This document shows positions 62,104-64,000 of a stretch of DNA of 64,000 bases, piece after piece. Position 1 is the stretch's first letter. Every line of letters begins with the position of its first letter. Position numbers and translations under genes: made by a program. Location of the stretch: contig NZ_VOSW01000040.1 in NCBI RefSeq assembly GCF_009690905.1, positions 21,353 to 85,352 of the forward strand. Reading direction: 5' to 3'. This stretch comes from Paraburkholderia madseniana. Its GTDB lineage: Bacteria > Pseudomonadota > Gammaproteobacteria > Burkholderiales > Burkholderiaceae. The notes beneath the pieces are model-generated. The model was not told the origin of the DNA and searched no databases. It saw nothing but the letters and a program-made list of their open reading frames with translations.

Positions 62104-63882
62104 GTGCGACACGCACGCTCGTGTCCGTCAGCCCCACGTTACGGGGCATCGACTAGAGGGTTATTGAGGAAGGTCTCGACTGGACTCACCATGCCCTCCG
62201 CAGGCGGCTCCCTTGTGAGCCGCACTTTAAGCAGTAGATGTGTCCTTAGGGGCACACCTTAGTAGTGAACACGGGACACGGTGCATTCCGCCGTCAACCG
62301 TATTGCATTGACCTGATTACCGTCAGGTCCCGCCCAGTCAGCGGCTTCATCTCCGCCGACAGGGCGGGGTGATGTTTGCAATTCCTGCGCCTCAGGGCAA
62401 CGGAGTCGCTAAACGATACGAGCGAAAAGCTCGGTGTGTCATTGTTCGGCCTCGCTGGCTGCATTGGCGAGGGTAGTGAACCTGCTGTACGACCAGCAGT
62501 AGCCTAGGAAGACATGCGTCACTGGCAATGGTGGGGTGTGAAGCTCTTCTAACAATGTACCCCCCGGAAGTTCGGGCGGATGGTGGTTGCGAGATGACCA
62601 TCCGGAGACTCCCAGCAGCAACGGGGTTGAGGGGCTAGGCTGGCTGATATGGTTAATGCAAGTGAACTGCTGATAAACCTCGTAAGTAGGACGGTGCCAA
62701 AGCTGCTGACAGGCATCAACCAAACAGGTGTGCGGTCGGATAACCCGCTGTAAATTCGGGTTACGTCGTCATCGGACCGCCGGGGAATAGGCAGAACCTA
62801 AGTCAGTCGTGTGACACGCCGGGAACGTGGTAAGCCTGTATGGTTGCCGGTCGTAGTTTGACTGGCAGGCGAACCGTGAGGGACGCTGTTGATTGTGCAG
62901 GTATGGGATGACGGAGAAAGCGAAAGCCGGTCTGTAATGGGTCGGATAGGGGTTGGAACATTACCCCACGCGAAAGCGGGCAGACTTCCGTCTGGTCTAC
63001 CGTCGCAAGATGGCTGACTAACCCTTAGCTGGAAGATGATTGCTGTCGGGCTTCTGGACCGTCAGCATATGTTTTTAACCCCCTTGCGGGAGCAGATCGC
63101 TCCCGCAAGGGGCGATCTGTTCTTCGCTCGGGATTCACTTCTTCGAGTAGGAGAGCAGCATGAGAGTATCTGTCCGAAAGGACGGATCTGCGCTTTCCCA
63201 CGCGCCGGACAACTGGTACGCCGTAGATTGGCGGCGGGTTGAACGGAACGTGAGAGGGATGCAGATTCGAATTGCGAAGGCGACGCGGGAAGGCAACTGG
63301 CGCAGGGGGAGAGCCCTGCAACGGATGTTGACCCGCACGTTGTCCGCAAAGCTGTATGCGGTACGACGTGTTACGCAGAATCAGGGTGCGCGAACGGCTG
63401 GAGTCGATCGCGAACTTTGGGACTCGCCTGAGAGCCGATGGCTTGCTGTCGGCAGGTTGAAGCGGCGTGGATATAAGCCTCTGCCTTTACGGAGAGTCTT
63501 TATCCCCAAGGCCAATGGAAAGGAGCGCCCTCTGGGCATTCCGACCATGCGGGACAGGGCGATGCAAGCCTTGTATCTGCTGGCCTTGGAGCCGGTGTCG
63601 GAATCGACGAGCGACCCGAACTCTTATGGGTTCAGGTTAAACCGCTCGACGGCTGACGCCATGTCACAGATATTCGTCGCCATGTCCCAGAAGGGCTCAG
63701 CCCGTTGGGTGCTGGAGGCGGATATCAAGGGATGCTTCGACCATATTAGCCATAACTGGTTGGAGACCCATGTCCTGATGGACAAGGAAATCCTCCGGAA
63801 ATGGCTGAAAGCTGGCCTGATTTATAAGGGGCAGCTTCAGGCGACAGAGGCCGGTACGCCGCAAGGAGGGATCATAGCGCCA
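62104..63882 (+). mobile_element. Group II intron, 5' part, interrupted
   Basis: The 5' end GTGCGAC at 62104 is the group II intron consensus (GUGYG), and the roughly 1050 bases from there to the reverse transcriptase start are non-coding with many paired segments, as expected of ribozyme domains I-III. The intron-encoded protein begins at 63160. The 3' end (domains V and VI) is not in the window because foreign sequence starts near 63883. It sits just behind the ilvC terminator and does not break that gene. Class not settled: the protein has the RVT_N-type start (DNWYAVDWRRVERNVRGMQI) seen in many non-IIC introns. Confidence 0.8.
63080..63112 (+). repeat. 14-bp perfect hairpin inside the intron
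   Basis: CCCCTTGCGGGAGC (63080-63093), loop AGATC, then GCTCCCGCAAGGGG (63099-63112). It lies 48 bases before the reverse transcriptase start and may be the stem of domain IV. Confidence 0.85.
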
Positions 63883-63909
63883 CCAACAACAGAGCAAACT
63901 GCCGGATAA
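63160..63909 (+). pseudogene. Group II intron reverse transcriptase/maturase, truncated
   Basis: 249 codons are open from ATG 63160, which has AGGAG upstream. Recognisable RT parts run from the RVT_N start through FIPKANGKERPLGIPTMRDR, SYGFRLNRSTADAMSQIF and VLEADIKGCFDHI to GTPQGGIIAP (RT4). The expected next motif, the YADD catalytic loop (RT5), and the maturase and endonuclease domains are absent. From about 63883 the sequence turns into unrelated PPTTEQTAG and stops at 63909. The protein is therefore inactive unless the break is removed. Confidence 0.85.
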
Positions 63910-64000
63910 AATTGGGTCTGCGCATTTCAAGGGAGTGCCTGGCGCCGTGGTCCAGAAGCTGTTCCAAGGTTGATGTGGACCTCGTCCTTGAGACGGTCGC
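63883..64000. other. Foreign sequence interrupting the intron, probably the end of another mobile element
   Basis: At 63883 the reverse transcriptase reading stops matching and the remaining 118 bases have a different composition. No insertion-sequence family could be recognised. Read on the minus strand, one frame gives DRLKDEVHINLGTASG and then a stop near 63929, which could be the C-terminus of a transposase running toward the intron. The window ends too early to decide. Confidence 0.5.

Noticed and set aside
62104..63159. Assignment of the intron to group IIC because it follows a terminator
   Set aside because: The location fits IIC, but the RVT_N-type protein start argues for another class, and the diagnostic 3' domains are missing.
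63883..64000. Identification of the interrupting sequence as a named insertion sequence
   Set aside because: Only 118 bases are present and no terminal repeat or transposase motif could be matched with confidence.

Overview
The window looks like a chromosomal segment of a high-GC Burkholderiaceae bacterium, most likely Burkholderia sensu lato (Paraburkholderia type). The reasons are the style of the encoded proteins and the combination of RdgC, phasin plus PHB depolymerase, a complete kdpFABCDE operon, ilvIHC, and Burkholderiales-type DUF3106/DUF3619 proteins. Species assignment is inference. No rRNA, tRNA or CRISPR array was seen.

Layout. 1-1741: the edge of a surface-polysaccharide locus (O-antigen ligase C-terminus and a GT4 glycosyltransferase). 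1756-13225: mixed housekeeping and unknown genes, including rdgC, a membrane/papain-fold fusion, two transglutaminase-like proteins, an MFS transporter, a VOC protein, an NlpC/P60 lipoprotein, a di-Mop protein and a free-methionine-sulfoxide reductase. 13398-16002: a compact operon of Rieske oxygenase, rubredoxin and rubredoxin reductase, ending in a strong terminator and faced by a LysR gene. 17392-21583: a c-di-GMP protein and a PHB module (phasin, depolymerase, ribbon-helix-helix protein). 21973-22534: two 48-residue membrane ORFs. 22733-30272: a long minus-strand housekeeping run (yebC, purD, hemF, nadD, rsfS, rlmH, maf, rng). 30715-31443: a hicAB toxin-antitoxin locus with palindromic operators. 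31507-34670: upp, an atypical SDR, mgsA and a quinone oxidoreductase. 34842-43271: the kdp operon, preceded by an extra 37-codon ORF. 43361-43745: a guanidine-II riboswitch controlling a SugE/Gdx exporter. 44005-52684: membrane proteins, a truncated haemoglobin, a GT39 protein, an SDR, a LOG-family protein and a TetR regulator. 52916-55637: PlcP-like phosphoesterase, GT4 glycosyltransferase and DgkA, with a possible PHO box. 55766-58064: an ECF sigma/DUF3619/DUF3106/RDD operon. 58252-62086: ilvI-ilvH-ilvC with promoter and terminator. 62104-64000: a group II intron just behind the ilvC terminator, whose reverse transcriptase is broken off by a second foreign sequence.

The most interesting systems are the PlcP/GT4/DgkA module (a plausible phosphate-starvation lipid-remodelling pathway), the Rieske oxygenase apparently paired with a rubredoxin electron chain, the guanidine riboswitch, the HdeD-like/permuted-papain fusion, the iteron-like operator before the ribbon-helix-helix gene, and the unnamed coupled ORF ahead of kdpF. 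All functional calls rest on reading motifs by eye; no database search was run.
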